This document shows, one piece after another, positions 26,417 through 34,423 of a stretch of DNA of 54,364 nt. Source of the DNA: Acidobacteriota bacterium (GTDB taxonomy: Bacteria > Acidobacteriota > Terriglobia > Acidiferrales > UBA7541); the NCBI GenBank assembly GCA_003225295.1, contig QHYZ01000076.1:1-54364 (forward strand), in the 5' to 3' direction. How positions within the stretch are numbered: the first letter of the stretch is position 1; every line of letters begins with the position of its first letter. A model generated the notes under the pieces. It did not search any database. It saw nothing but the letters and a program-made list of their open reading frames with translations, and had not been told where the DNA came from. A program made the position numbers and the translations under genes.

Positions 26417-26557
26417 CTAAAACAACTTGACCGTTGACCACCGTGCTCCGTGCCGTGCCTGAGCCGTCTGCTCGCCTTCGTCCAACGCCATCCGTTCCCG
26501 GTCGGTCAGTTGCCGCAACCGGGAGAGGCTAGAGAGTTCCTCTAGCGAGTCTCTCAC
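26417..26557 (-). CDS. Possible 46-aa small ORF between a LexA-type box and recA
   Basis: The GTG-initiated frame reads MRDSLEELSSLSRLRQLTDR, then ERMALDEGEQTAQARHGARW, then STVKLF. An in-frame TAA stops it 12 nt upstream. The leucine-rich helical start and the L-T-D-R-E-R pattern look coding, but there is no clear SD. It lies 80 bp downstream, on the same strand, of the LexA-type box. If real it would be an SOS-controlled small protein; it could also be a gene remnant. Confidence 0.25.
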   Translation of the reverse strand: MRDSLEELSSLSRLRQLTDRERMALDEGEQTAQARHGARWSTVKLF

Positions 26558-26636
26558 GTTCCAGACAGCTTAGAACACGGTTCGAAAAACCGCGCATGGT
26601 GCACCTGTTGAAAACGGCGAGGAGCAAAGTACCACT

Positions 26637-26673
26637 AAGGCGAACAAAAAGCAAATACTATTGTTCGCCTTAT
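26637..26673. promoter_or_regulatory. LexA-type box within a perfect 12-bp inverted repeat
   Basis: TAAGGCGAACAA (26637-26648) and TTGTTCGCCTTA (26662-26673) are exact reverse complements separated by 13 bp. The segment 26640-26656 (GGCGAACAAAAAGCAAA) matches the lexA and dinB-like boxes at 16 of 17 positions against the dinB copy. A further half-site, ATTCGCC, follows at 26675. It lies 460 bp upstream of recA, with the adjacent gene end (3-hydroxyacyl-CoA dehydrogenase) on its other side. Confidence 0.65.
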
Positions 26674-26699
26674 ATTCGCCCACGTTGGGTATACCCCCT

Positions 26700-27593
26700 T
26701 CACGAGGGGTAGTTGTAAAAGCCGCGCCCGGACTTACGCCCCAGCCAGCCCCCCGCCACGTATTTCTTCAGCAATGGGCAGACGCGATACTTTGGGTCAC
26801 CCAGGCCCTCAAGCAGTACGTTCATAATGTCAACGCAGACATCGAGACCTATGAAGTCGGCAAGTTCCAGCGGCCCCATGGGATGGTTCATGCCCAGCTT
26901 CATGACCGCGTCCACGGCTTCCGCAGTCGCCACGCCTTCCATCACGCAATAAGCCGCTTCATTGATCAGCGGCATCAGCACGCGATTCGAAACGAAACCC
27001 GGCGAGTCGTTCACCGCCACCGGCTTCTTCTCCAGCTTCACCGCCAGCTTCATCGTCGTTTCGAACGTGGCATCGCTGGTCTCGAGCGCCCGAATCACTT
27101 CCACCAGCACCATCACCGGCACCGGATTCATGAAGTGCATCCCCACAAAACGGTCGGGCCGCTTCGTCAACGCTGCCAGCGTGGTCATGGAAATCGACGA
27201 CGTGTTGCTGGCAATGATGGCTTCAGGCCGCAGAATCCTGTCCGCTTCGCCAAGCACAGCGCGCTTCGACTCGATTTTTTCTGGGACCGCCTCGACCACG
27301 AAATCCGCCGCCGCAATGGCAGCCATCTCCGTCACCGGCCGCAACAGGCCAAGAACCGTTCCCTTCTCCGCCTCCGCAATCTTCCCCTTCTTGATCTCCC
27401 GGTCGAGATTCTTACCAATCGTTTCCATCCCGCGGTCAAGAAATCGCTGCTCCACGTCGCGCAAAATCACCCGGTATCCTGAGCGCGCAAACACATGCGC
27501 AATCCCGTTCCCCATGGTCCCCGCGCCCAGCACCGCAACCGTTTTTATCGAGTCGATGGACACGGATGAAGGCCCCGAAACGGACCACTCCAT
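26700..27593 (-). CDS. 3-hydroxyacyl-CoA (3-hydroxybutyryl-CoA) dehydrogenase
   Basis: The 297-aa enzyme oxidises L-3-hydroxyacyl-CoA to 3-oxoacyl-CoA with NAD, or the reverse. The Rossmann motif [18 protein letters not shown] lies at the N-terminus. The catalytic region has the His in [18 protein letters not shown] and the NSPGFV-like [18 protein letters not shown] segment. The helical C-terminal domain ends [15 protein letters not shown]. Its length (~290) is that of single-domain enzymes such as Hbd. The start is uncertain: ATG 27593, or GTG 27563, which gives a family-like N-terminus; neither has a strong SD. A thiolase is encoded 5 kb away. Confidence 0.93.
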   Translation of the reverse strand: MEWSVSGPSSVSIDSIKTVAVLGAGTMGNGIAHVFARSGYRVILRDVEQRFLDRGMETIGKNLDREIKKGKIAEAEKGTVLGLLRPVTEMAAIAAADFVVEAVPEKIESKRAVLGEADRILRPEAIIASNTSSISMTTLAALTKRPDRFVGMHFMNPVPVMVLVEVIRALETSDATFETTMKLAVKLEKKPVAVNDSPGFVSNRVLMPLINEAAYCVMEGVATAEAVDAVMKLGMNHPMGPLELADFIGLDVCVDIMNVLLEGLGDPKYRVCPLLKKYVAGGWLGRKSGRGFYNYPS

Positions 27594-27884
27594 GGAAGTA
27601 AGGAAAGCCAAGGATGCACGCCGCACAAAACAAGGTCAAGCAGACGAATAATCAGATCGTGGGTCGGTTTGACTTGGGTCCACGGAACACTCGGCCCGCT
27701 AGACGGCTGATAACGACTTGTTTGCATTTTAGGAATTGGGCGCGCCCCTGGGCGCCCATTGCTGAGTGCCAGGCTCCAAGACCAAAGTGCGCCTCTCCGG
27801 TCTACCGGACCCACTCCCTTTTCTCCATCGCTCCTGGTGCCTTCTGTTTCAATAATCTCACTGATCTTCCAGCAACCACCAGGG

Positions 27885-28526
27885 TCAAGCGGCGCCTCGC
27901 GAGTGTGTTCCGCCGCCTTTCAGCGAGGCGCGCAAGGCCAGCCAAGCGGCAAGCGTGGCGAATTTTTCGTCCTGGGACCACGGAGATCCGAGGGCGCCTC
28001 CAAGTGCGGTTACACGGCGCATGAGTTCAGCAGGTTTGAGATGGAATGCCTGCACTGCTTGCTCCACAAGCTCGCGCTCCTTGATGGCCGTCGCTTGGAG
28101 GCCACAGCGCCGGCTGGCGTGGAGCAGAGCTTCGCGGAAAAGCTCGCCATCGGCGGTGTGAATCAAAGCGTGAGAGGCAATGATTTTTTCCAGGTTAGGA
28201 AGCGGTTTTCCTGACGCGAGCAGAAGTCCGCAGCTCTTCAGGGCCATGCCCTGTTTTTGCAAATCGCTTTGCAGTTCGTGAATAGCGCTTTGAGCCAGTC
28301 GCTTCGCCTCTTCCCGCACTCGTTCGATGAAATCGCGGGCTTGACTGATCAGCATTTTTCCCGCGGTGTGAAACGGCTGGCGAAATTCATAGGTGAAAGT
28401 TTCCACGAGGTGCGCGCGCTGGCGTGCCAGAACAACCGGCGCGTCCTTTTCCAAGCGCACCGCGACCAGCGCTGCCCAGCCCGAATGCACGCGAAAGCCG
28501 AGCGCTGCTTGTTTCGAATGAGCCAC
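27885..28526 (-). CDS. Conserved-looking protein of unknown function, paired with the DUF2007-like gene
   Basis: The predicted 213-aa protein starts at GTG 28526, 10 bp after the stop of the DUF2007-like gene. The longer frame to 28709 lies entirely over that gene and is a shadow. The N-terminal part (VAHSKQAALGFRVHSGWAAL, then VAVRLEKDAPVVLARQRAHL) looks like a beta strand pair followed by an ETFTYEFRQPFHTAG segment. A long helical region (EEAKRLAQSAIHELQSDLQK) and KPLPNLEKIIASHALIHTADGELFR follow. That pattern resembles a small ribonuclease-H-like fold, but I could not identify a family. It is soluble. Tight spacing suggests co-transcription. Confidence 0.6.
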   Translation of the reverse strand: MAHSKQAALGFRVHSGWAALVAVRLEKDAPVVLARQRAHLVETFTYEFRQPFHTAGKMLISQARDFIERVREEAKRLAQSAIHELQSDLQKQGMALKSCGLLLASGKPLPNLEKIIASHALIHTADGELFREALLHASRRCGLQATAIKERELVEQAVQAFHLKPAELMRRVTALGGALGSPWSQDEKFATLAAWLALRASLKGGGTHSRGAA

Positions 28527-28536
28527 GGAGATTAAC

Positions 28537-29067
28537 CTACTCCGGCGGGGCGCCTTCCACAATTTCCCGCACGATTTCCCGCGCCCGCTTTTCATTCGCC
28601 GCGGAAACGAAAATTCGCGTTTGCTCCCCTGGATTTTCAAGGTGGATGGGGATTTCGTTTTCCTGCATCGCGGAGGTAAGAAATTGCGCCATCCGGTCGT
28701 CCTTGCCATTCCAAATTTCCACCGCGGGATGCGTTTCAGTGGCCACCAAGAGCGGCGGCTCCGCTGCGGCCACCTCGTCCCGCGCAGGAATTTCTACATC
28801 GGCAGGCTCCTCATCCAAGAGCTTTTCCAACACCTCTCGGGCGGCCGCCAGATCAGTCGAAAGCACAGTCACTTCGAATCCGAACCGCGGCTTCCAGTCA
28901 ATGGGGAGAGGATCAGCGGTCGGAGCGACCTCATCATCGCCGAGCGACTTGTCGGCAAACGGAATCCCAGCCGCTTGGAGTTCTTCAAGCAAATTTGCGT
29001 GCACCGCGGGATTCTCGCCAGCCCACAGCATCACTAACGAACCCTGCCGCAGTGGTTTCGATGACAT
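28537..29067 (-). CDS. DUF2007-like (putative signal-transducing) protein with two repeats
   Basis: The 176-aa protein contains two related alpha/beta units. The first is at ~10-85: LVMLWAGENPAVHANLLEEL, then QAAGIPFA, later FEVTVLSTDLAAAREVLEKLL. The second is at ~113-170: AVEIWNGKDDRMAQFLTSAM, then QENEIPI, later TRIFVSAANEKRAREIVREIV. This fold is that of DUF2007, a small PII-like putative signal-transducing domain. The acidic linker (~88-105) is low complexity. An SD (GGGAGG) precedes the ATG. No ligand is known. It is followed by the 213-aa gene, probably in one operon. Confidence 0.75.
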   Translation of the reverse strand: MSSKPLRQGSLVMLWAGENPAVHANLLEELQAAGIPFADKSLGDDEVAPTADPLPIDWKPRFGFEVTVLSTDLAAAREVLEKLLDEEPADVEIPARDEVAAAEPPLLVATETHPAVEIWNGKDDRMAQFLTSAMQENEIPIHLENPGEQTRIFVSAANEKRAREIVREIVEGAPPE

Positions 29068-29377
29068 GACTTCCCTCCCGTCGACGGTGTACTTCGGCTG
29101 GGGCGCGTCGGCCGCAGCCGAACCGCAGTGCCAAAAAATCCCTCTAACCCGGCAGCCGAAATCAGCCGCCTCGCTCGCCTAGTCTACTACAACGTGTGCA
29201 TCTCTAAGTCGTTGGCTTTCTTGAACTTGGTCGGGCCGTTCTGGCATGCGTCTTTTCCGCACGGTGGTCCGTATACCAGTTAGAATGAGCGCCACGATTT
29301 CATGCTTCGCGCCACACCGGTCCAGCGTCTATACCACCCCGGCCACGCCGGGGCCAACCCTGTTCTTCTCCACGCTG
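29068..29377. other. Divergent intergenic region before the ECF sigma gene
   Basis: About 310 bp separate the DUF2007-like gene from the sigma gene. The open frame upstream of 29378 could extend the sigma factor to 29246, but residues before MSDESK are not family-like. A possible -35 TTGAAC at 29223 lacks a clear -10. No other feature was seen. Confidence 0.4.
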
Positions 29378-29941
29378 ATGAGCGATGAGTCCAAAAGCAT
29401 CGCGCGAGGTTTACGGAGGCGCGACCCGGATCTGCTCGACCGCCTGATCGAGCAGTATCACTTTCGCCTGTTCCGCTACCTGCTCTACGTCACGGGGAAC
29501 AAAGAACGCGCCGAGGATTTTTTTCAAGAGACATGGATCCGCGTTCTCGAGCGCGGCCACCAGTACGATGGCAAGTCGAAATTCGAAGTCTGGCTCTTCG
29601 CCATCGCGCGCCACTTGGTGATCGACTGGCACCGCTCCAAGAAACCTCAGAGCCTCGACACACTGACCGATCCCGAGCGGGAGCATCCGCTGCAACTGGT
29701 GAACGAAAATGCAGTTTCTCCGCTGCACCAGGTTCTCGGCCAGGAGAACGAAGAAATCGTTCAGACATCTCTGCAGAAAATCCCGGCGATCTATCGCGAG
29801 GTGCTGGTCCTGCGTTTCCAGGAAGAATTACAGATCGATGAGATGGCCGGGGTGCTCAGCATTCCGCTTTCCACGGTGAAGTCGCGCCTGTACCGCGGCC
29901 TCCAGGCACTTCGCGGAGCGCTCCAGCAGGGCCCCGCATGA
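29378..29941 (+). CDS. RNA polymerase sigma factor, ECF type
   Basis: The 187-aa sigma factor has region 2 (YHFRLFRYLLYVTGNKERAE, then DFFQETWIRVLERG, ~25-60) with the DxxQETW signature, and WLFAIARHLVIDWHR. Region 4 (LQKIPAIYREVLVLRFQEEL, then QIDEMAGVLSIPLSTVKSRL) carries a standard helix-turn-helix. It directs RNA polymerase to stress-type promoters. The ATG at 29378 is preferred over upstream in-frame ATGs at 29246 and 29285. Its stop overlaps the anti-sigma start (ATGA), so the pair is translationally coupled. Confidence 0.9.
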   Translation: MSDESKSIARGLRRRDPDLLDRLIEQYHFRLFRYLLYVTGNKERAEDFFQETWIRVLERGHQYDGKSKFEVWLFAIARHLVIDWHRSKKPQSLDTLTDPEREHPLQLVNENAVSPLHQVLGQENEEIVQTSLQKIPAIYREVLVLRFQEELQIDEMAGVLSIPLSTVKSRLYRGLQALRGALQQGPA

Positions 29942-30426
29942 ACCATGCAAGACATGCCCGCGCCGAGCAGTTGATCGCAGAGGAGCGCGTCGAAGGCATC
30001 TCACAAGCCGAACGCGAATGGCTTGCCGCGCATTTGCAAGAGTGCGCGCCCTGTACCGATCTGGCACGCCAAACAGATCAAGCGTTGCGCTTGATGCGCG
30101 CAGCGGCAATTCCATTCCCCAGCGGGCTCGCCAGCCGCACACAATTCCGGGTGCGCCTGCGCGCGCAGGAACTGCGCGAGCGTAAGCCCAAGCGCCGCGC
30201 GCTGTGGCTGACCTGCGCCGTTTCCTGGATCTTCGGCGTGGCCAGCGCGCCGTATGTCTGGAGCTTGTTCGAATGGTTTGGCCAGCACACGGGAGCGCCC
30301 AAGCTGGTGTGGGAACTGGCTTTTGGCTTGTGGTGGACCCTTCCGGCGCTGTTCGTTGTGGCCGTCTTGCTGATGGAGCGGGTGCGCCAGGGCGACGAAC
30401 CGGCTTGGATGCGGCAAGACAGATAG
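29938..30426 (+). CDS. Anti-sigma factor with ZAS zinc-binding motif
   Basis: The 162-aa membrane protein begins with a short anti-sigma domain carrying the zinc motif H32-x3-C36-x2-C39 (HLQECAPC). After a basic linker (~75-88), hydrophobic segments at ~88-108 and ~125-147 place the C-terminus in or across the membrane. It should bind and silence the ECF sigma encoded immediately upstream, with release on an envelope or redox signal. The 4-bp ATGA overlap supports a 1:1 unit. The ZAS core is short but complete. Confidence 0.85.
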   Translation: MNHARHARAEQLIAEERVEGISQAEREWLAAHLQECAPCTDLARQTDQALRLMRAAAIPFPSGLASRTQFRVRLRAQELRERKPKRRALWLTCAVSWIFGVASAPYVWSLFEWFGQHTGAPKLVWELAFGLWWTLPALFVVAVLLMERVRQGDEPAWMRQDR

Positions 30427-30452
30427 GTGGGACCAATGGAGAGAGGAACGGT

Positions 30453-31097
30453 ATGACGGATTATCCACAACGCGTAAGTGATTCCTTTTATGAGCGGAAA
30501 CGGCTCATTCGCTTGCGCCGCAAAAAGGAAAACCTCCGGTTCTGGGAGGAGTTTCGAATCATTCCCCGCTGGCTGACGGCGCTGGTGGCGGTGCTTTACG
30601 TAATCGCTCTGGTGATCGCCATTACCGTGAATCTGGCGCAGGCGCACAACCCCAACGGAAACAACATGTTTCCGTGGGAGTTGCGGGATAACCCGGCGCT
30701 CGCTTCCTTGGCGATGGCCGGAATTGTGACCGCCGTCTCTCTGATGATGGCGGTGATGATTTTCATGGTCGCCTACGTGAATCGCGATGCCTCGCGCCGC
30801 GGAATGAGCGCTGCTTTGTGGACAATTCTAGTGATTATCCTTCTTCCCGCGTGGGGCTTCATTGGCTTCGTGATTTACTTCCTGATGCGGGAACCAATGC
30901 CCTACCCCTGCCCGCAATGCGGAAACAGCGTTGGCGCCCGTTTCAACTTCTGCCCCAACTGCAAATGCAACCTGCATCCCTCATGCCCGCAATGCAAGCG
31001 CGAACTCGCCGAAACCGACAAGTTCTGCCCCTACTGCGGAAATGACCTGAAGACACCTCCGAGCACCGTTGAAGTTTCAGCCCCAAGCTCACTCTAG
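30453..31097 (+). CDS. Membrane protein with C-terminal double zinc ribbon
   Basis: The 214-aa protein begins MTDYPQRVSDSFYERKRLIR and has three transmembrane segments (~43-62, ~85-108, ~123-145). A PLDc_N-like last helix (WTILVIILLPAWGFIGFVIYF) is followed by two cytoplasmic zinc ribbons (~152-200): CPQCGN, CPNCKC, CPQCKR and CPYCGN. It is 26 bp downstream of the anti-sigma gene, with SD GAGAGGAA, and likely in the same operon. It may act as an accessory sensor or scaffold for the sigma system. No enzymatic motif was seen. Confidence 0.8.
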   Translation: MTDYPQRVSDSFYERKRLIRLRRKKENLRFWEEFRIIPRWLTALVAVLYVIALVIAITVNLAQAHNPNGNNMFPWELRDNPALASLAMAGIVTAVSLMMAVMIFMVAYVNRDASRRGMSAALWTILVIILLPAWGFIGFVIYFLMREPMPYPCPQCGNSVGARFNFCPNCKCNLHPSCPQCKRELAETDKFCPYCGNDLKTPPSTVEVSAPSSL

Positions 31098-31301
31098 TGA
31101 CCTACCGAACACGGCGAGGTCCAACGGTTCTCCCTGGAATTCGAACGGTGTTATCCTCACTCACCATATGGTAGGCGAGAGAATAGAGAAAGAGAACCGG
31201 GCGCGGTCTGCTGTTCGTAGCTGCAAATGAGTTACGCGTTCTTGTTCCCGACCGCCCGGTGGACCGACCAATCCGCCCTTCCCTCGCGAAGGAAAGTTCT
31301 C

Positions 31302-31748
31302 ATGAAAAAAATTGGCGCACTCTCTCTGGCCATCACGGGACTGGCGTTTGGCGTGCTGGGCCAGGAACGCTCAAATGCGAGCATCGAGGAAACCCAGCTG
31401 ATCCAGCTCGAGCGCGCCTGGAACCAGGCCGAGACCGGGGGCGACCCCTCAGCCCTCGCTCCTCTGTTCGAGGACACTCTCGTTTATGTGGACTACGACG
31501 GTTCACTCATGAACAAGGCGGAATACCTGCGGTCAGTGGCTAACCCCGTTTCCAAACCCGATCATATTCGCGACGAGGGGATGAAAACGTACGTGTACGG
31601 CAGTACGGGCATCGTCTCGGGGATCTACCGGGAAACGGGGACCGCCAAAGGGAAACCGTACACCAGGCGTGCGCGCTTCACTGACACTTGGATCAGGCAG
31701 AGCGGCACATGGAAATGCGTTGCGAGTCAGAGCACCCTCATCCACTAA
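31302..31748 (+). CDS. Exported NTF2-like (DUF4440) protein
   Basis: The 148-aa protein has a signal peptide (MKKIGALSLAITGLAFGVLG, cleavage near residue 20). A SnoaL/DUF4440-type alpha+beta cone follows: IQLERAWNQAETGGDPSALA, then FEDTLVYVDYDGSLMNKAEY, and RARFTDTWIRQSGTWKCVAS. Such domains occur as enzymes or ligand-binding proteins; no catalytic residues are apparent. The start at 31302 has GAAGGAAAG upstream. It is monocistronic and convergent with the thiolase gene. Confidence 0.85.
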   Translation: MKKIGALSLAITGLAFGVLGQERSNASIEETQLIQLERAWNQAETGGDPSALAPLFEDTLVYVDYDGSLMNKAEYLRSVANPVSKPDHIRDEGMKTYVYGSTGIVSGIYRETGTAKGKPYTRRARFTDTWIRQSGTWKCVASQSTLIH

Positions 31749-31767
31749 TTCTTCCCACTCCGGAATG

Positions 31768-32958
31768 CTAATACCGCTCGACCGCCAGGGCCACCGCATT
31801 CCCGCCGCCGAGGCACAGGGCGGCAACGCCGCGCTTCAAGTTGCGGCGCTGCAATTCGTAGACGAGGGTAACCAGGATGCGCGCGCCACTTGCCCCGATG
31901 GGATGGCCGAGCGCGACCGCCCCGCCGTTGACGTTGACTTTCTCGGGATTGAGCTTGAGCTGCCGCGTCACGGCGATGGCAGCGACCGCAAAGGCTTCAT
32001 TGAGTTCAACGAGATCGACATCCTTGTCGCGGTCCCAACCGGTCTTAGAGAGAAGTTTTTCCACCGCCTCGACCGGTGCCATCATCACCCACTTCGGCTC
32101 AACGCCGCTCACGGCTTGTGCGACAATCCGCGCAATCGGCTGCTTGCCCAGCCGTGACGCATGGCGCTCGCTGGTAACCACGACTGCCGCCGCCCCGTCA
32201 TTTGTGCCGGGAGCGTTGCCCGCTGTCACCGTGCCGTCTTTCTTGAACGCCGGCTTCAATTTCGCGAGCGCTTCAAGGGTTGTGTCTTCTCGCGGCGATT
32301 CGTCGTACCGCATGACCATCGGATCGCCCTTCTTCTGCGGAACTTCGATCGGCAGAATCTGCGCTTCAAAAAAGCACGATTTCCGCGCCCGTACCGCCTT
32401 CTGGTGGCTTTCGAAGGCGAACTTATCCTGCTCTTGGCGAGTCACGCCGTATTTGTCGGCGACCAGTTCCCCGGTCATACCCATATGGAAATTTTCGTAA
32501 GCGTCCCACAAGCCATCGGCGATCATCGAATCGACAAGCTTCCCATCGCCGATGCGGTAGCCGGTACGTGCTTGCGGCAGCAGATAAGGGCAGTTGGACA
32601 TGGATTCCATCCCGCCAGCGACGACTATTTCCGATTCGCCAAGTTGCACCGCCTGCGCGGCGAGAGCTACGGCTTTCAGTCCGGAACCGCAGACTTTGTT
32701 GATGGTCATGGCCGCAACGCGGGCATCACAGCCGCCCTTCAGCGCCGCTTGCCGCGCAGGATTCTGTCCCAGCCCCGCCTGCACCACGTTGCCGAGAATG
32801 GCTTCATCAATTTGCTTAGCTTCGAGGCCAGCGCGGCGAATCGCTTCAGCAACAGCTTTGCCGCCAAGTTCGGGCGCCGAAAATCCAGCAAGACCACCTT
32901 GAAATTTTCCGATCGGTGTGCGCACAGCGGAGAGAATGACGGGAGTTTCCGTACTCAT
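31768..32958 (-). CDS. Acetyl-CoA acetyltransferase (thiolase)
   Basis: This 396-aa thiolase condenses two acetyl-CoA or cleaves acetoacetyl-/3-oxoacyl-CoA. The nucleophile is C90 ([10 protein letters not shown]). H352 ([15 protein letters not shown]) and C382 ([12 protein letters not shown]) complete the active site. The length and absence of insertions fit biosynthetic-type AtoB/PhaA enzymes. An SD (CCGGAGG) lies 6 nt before ATG. It acts in the cytoplasm, probably with the 3-hydroxyacyl-CoA dehydrogenase at 26.7 kb in short-chain acyl-CoA metabolism, though the two are not in one operon. Confidence 0.95.
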   Translation of the reverse strand: MSTETPVILSAVRTPIGKFQGGLAGFSAPELGGKAVAEAIRRAGLEAKQIDEAILGNVVQAGLGQNPARQAALKGGCDARVAAMTINKVCGSGLKAVALAAQAVQLGESEIVVAGGMESMSNCPYLLPQARTGYRIGDGKLVDSMIADGLWDAYENFHMGMTGELVADKYGVTRQEQDKFAFESHQKAVRARKSCFFEAQILPIEVPQKKGDPMVMRYDESPREDTTLEALAKLKPAFKKDGTVTAGNAPGTNDGAAAVVVTSERHASRLGKQPIARIVAQAVSGVEPKWVMMAPVEAVEKLLSKTGWDRDKDVDLVELNEAFAVAAIAVTRQLKLNPEKVNVNGGAVALGHPIGASGARILVTLVYELQRRNLKRGVAALCLGGGNAVALAVERY

Positions 32959-33065
32959 GGTAAGCCTCCGGAAGAGCCATGTGCTTCATTATACCGCGAT
33001 CGAAGAAAGGAGGCTCCGGCGGGAAAAACGCTGGGGGCGGAGCTCTCCGCCCCCGGCGGGCGATC

Positions 33066-33599
33066 TTAATTCGCGGCGGCTTCGGCTGCCCCCGGCTGCC
33101 CTTCGTCCGCGCTCGGACCGTAGAGCCCCGGCACCGGGACACCCAGCAAACGGTAATACACCGTCAGCTGCGCGCGATGATGAATGATATGGTTCATCAC
33201 CATCCCCCGAATGCAAGCCACGCGCGGCATGGTAAAAATCTCTTTGCCGCCGGCCAGCAGCTTCCACCCTTTCATCATTTCCGCGTCGCTCACGCTCGCC
33301 AGCGCGGCACGTGCTTCCGCGACGTTCTTGTCCAATTCAGTGAGCAGCGCTCTCTTGTTCTCAATCTTAGGCGGCTGGTAGCTTGGGCCGTCCACCGGGG
33401 CGTAATCCAATTCTTCGGTGTTGATAGTCATCGCCACCCAGCCGGGCATAGTCGCGATGTGGCCCGCGAGCCATCCAACCGTACCGGATTTCTCATGCGG
33501 TTTCCAATTCCACTTCTCGTCGGGACATCGTTCGAGGGTCTTGCGGGTGTTCTGCATCTCTTGGTCGAACTCACCAAGCATCATCTGTCCAATGGTCAT
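33066..33599 (-). CDS. DinB-family protein
   Basis: The 177-aa four-helix DinB/YfiT-fold protein has conserved metal-ligand histidines in GWLAGHIATMPGW (~48) and MVMNHIIHHRAQLTVYYRLLG (~135-140). Family members are metal-dependent, often thiol transferases or hydrolases; the founding Bacillus dinB is damage-inducible. A matching LexA-type box occupies its promoter (33639-33668), so this copy appears to be part of the SOS regulon. An SD GGGAGG precedes the ATG. The C-terminal ~25 residues are disordered. Confidence 0.87.
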   Translation of the reverse strand: MTIGQMMLGEFDQEMQNTRKTLERCPDEKWNWKPHEKSGTVGWLAGHIATMPGWVAMTINTEELDYAPVDGPSYQPPKIENKRALLTELDKNVAEARAALASVSDAEMMKGWKLLAGGKEIFTMPRVACIRGMVMNHIIHHRAQLTVYYRLLGVPVPGLYGPSADEGQPGAAEAAAN

Positions 33600-33638
33600 G
33601 ACTTCCTCCCTTGCGGAATTCGAGATTCGGGCGCACCG

Positions 33639-33668
33639 ATCCTAGGCGAACAAAAAGCGAATTGTCAA
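33639..33668 (-). promoter_or_regulatory. Promoter of the DinB-like gene with LexA-type box
   Basis: On the minus strand TTGACA (33663-33668) and TAGGAT (33639-33644) are 18 bp apart. The spacer carries TTCGCTTTTTGTTCGCC (33645-33661), identical in design and position to the lexA promoter box: ATTC-N7-GTTC, two TTCGC units 11 bp apart. A LexA dimer bound here would block RNA polymerase. Confidence 0.8.
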
Positions 33669-33829
33669 GTACTTCTTGCTTTTACTGCGACTCCTCCGCT
33701 CCCCCGCTCTTTGGCCCGTTCTTGCTGAGGCTCGCCAACACGGCAAGGGGTCAGTCCGGATTTGCCGCGCCGCAGTGAGACTTCCCCGGGGGGCTTGAAC
33801 AGCCCGCAGAGAAGGGACAGAATGGCGGT

Positions 33830-34378
33830 ATGGCGCACCAATTTACCACCTCTTACTTGAAAGATTCCATGGATGTTTTTTTCTACTACAAGAAACTGGG
33901 CGAGCGGGCCATGGCTCAATGTCCCGACGAAGCGCTCTGGACGACACTCGATGCCGAGTCTAATTCCATCGCCATCATCGTGAAACACATGGCCGGAAAC
34001 ATGCGCTCCCGCTGGACCGATTTTCTAACTACCGACGGCGAAAAACCCGACCGCAACCGCGACACCGAATTTGAAGATCCCCCCAGAACGCGCGCGGAAT
34101 TGATGGAAATGTGGGAGCGCGGCTGGAAACATGTTTTCGGCGCGCTTGCCCCGCTCGGTGATGAAGACTCAGTTCGAAAGATAACCATCCGCACGGAACC
34201 GCACTCGGTGATGCAAGCGATCAATCGCCAGGTGGCACACTATTCCTACCACGTTGGGCAAATCGTCTTCCTGGCGAAGCATTTTGCCGATCGCCAATGG
34301 CAAACTCTTACGATCCCGAAGAAAAAGTCAGGCCAGTTCAACCGCAGGGTAGCTTCCGGCGAGCTTTCGCAGCGCTAG
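33830..34378 (+). CDS. DUF1572 (DinB-clan) protein
   Basis: This 182-aa protein of the DUF1572 family begins MAHQFTTSYLKDSMDVFFYY. The conserved histidines lie at IAIIVKHMAGNM (~47) and the paired region NRQVAHYSYHVGQIVFLAKH (~128-140). This arrangement is the metal site of the DinB clan. It is divergent from the SOS-boxed DinB gene and 45 bp upstream of the helicase-nuclease gene on the same strand, so it may be co-transcribed with it. The catalytic role is unknown. Confidence 0.85.
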   Translation: MAHQFTTSYLKDSMDVFFYYKKLGERAMAQCPDEALWTTLDAESNSIAIIVKHMAGNMRSRWTDFLTTDGEKPDRNRDTEFEDPPRTRAELMEMWERGWKHVFGALAPLGDEDSVRKITIRTEPHSVMQAINRQVAHYSYHVGQIVFLAKHFADRQWQTLTIPKKKSGQFNRRVASGELSQR

Positions 34379-34423
34379 CGCCCGTTTCCCCTGCCACGAA
34401 AAATCCGATACCCTTCTTGAATA

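Larger units (their letters stand above)
26182..26699. other. Region upstream of recA
   Basis: This 518-bp stretch holds the recA leader, a possible 46-codon ORF (26417-26557) and an inverted-repeat LexA-type box (26637-26673). A weak promoter candidate on the minus strand is ATGACA-N16-TATAAG around 26323-26352. A small hairpin CGGTT/AACCG lies near 26580. No RNA gene was recognised. Confidence 0.5.

Noticed and set aside
27741-27763. Terminator downstream of the 213-aa gene
   Set aside because: A strong TGGGCGC/GCGCCCA stem is present but the following minus-strand sequence has no T run, and it lies ~120 bp past the stop.
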